From an uncultured Phascolarctobacterium sp. (GTDB taxonomy: Bacteria; Bacillota; Negativicutes; Acidaminococcales; Acidaminococcaceae), in NCBI GenBank assembly GCA_900554395.1, contig USHB01000088.1, positions 1 through 6,586 on the forward strand: 6,586 nt of DNA, given 5' to 3'. The notes beneath the pieces are model-generated. The model was not told where the DNA came from and did no database searches. It saw only the letters and a program-made list of their open reading frames with translations. The stretch's first letter is position 1; each line of letters starts with the position of its first letter. A program made the translations under genes and the position numbers. Shown here piece after piece: positions 6,579 to 6,586 of this stretch.

Positions 6579-6586
6579 TGACCCAC

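Noticed and set aside
1..6586. Mobile elements, CRISPR arrays, tRNA or rRNA genes, integration sites
   Set aside because: No tandem or spaced repeats, terminal inverted repeats, transposase-like frames or structured RNA patterns were seen. Coding sequence fills nearly the entire window.

Overview
The window is a compact, single-strand piece of the de novo purine pathway. Every convincing gene lies on the minus strand. In transcription order, from high to low coordinates, they are purE, purF, purM, purN, a short purH, purD, an intrinsic terminator, and guaB, which runs off the low-coordinate edge. Intergenic gaps inside the pur block are 24, 15, -8 (overlap), 6 and 11 bases. Several Shine-Dalgarno sequences sit on the preceding stop codon, so purE to purD reads as one polycistronic unit. 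guaB follows an 87-base gap that holds a terminator hairpin and a plausible sigma-A type promoter, so it is probably its own transcription unit. The pur promoter is not in the window: only 8 bases precede purE.

Together the genes cover PRPP to phosphoribosylamine (PurF), GAR (PurD), formyl-GAR (PurN), FGAM to AIR (PurM), N5-CAIR to CAIR (PurE), FAICAR to IMP (short PurH) and IMP to XMP (GuaB). Absent here are FGAR amidation (PurL/Q/S), PurK, PurC, PurB and the AICAR transformylase half of PurH. Those genes must lie elsewhere if the pathway is complete.

The organism looks like an anaerobic Firmicutes-type bacterium. PurF is the propeptide-processed, [4Fe-4S] form known from Bacillus, ribosome-binding sites are strong AGGAG types, and base composition is moderate. 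The PurN and GuaB sequence flavour suggests Negativicutes, but that is an impression from memory and is low confidence.

I found no undescribed system such as a mobile element, defence locus, CRISPR array or RNA gene. The points that deserve attention are the stand-alone 199-residue IMP cyclohydrolase, a GuaB that closely resembles the Tritrichomonas foetus type of IMP dehydrogenase, a PurE variant in its active-site loop, and the terminator/promoter overlap ahead of guaB.
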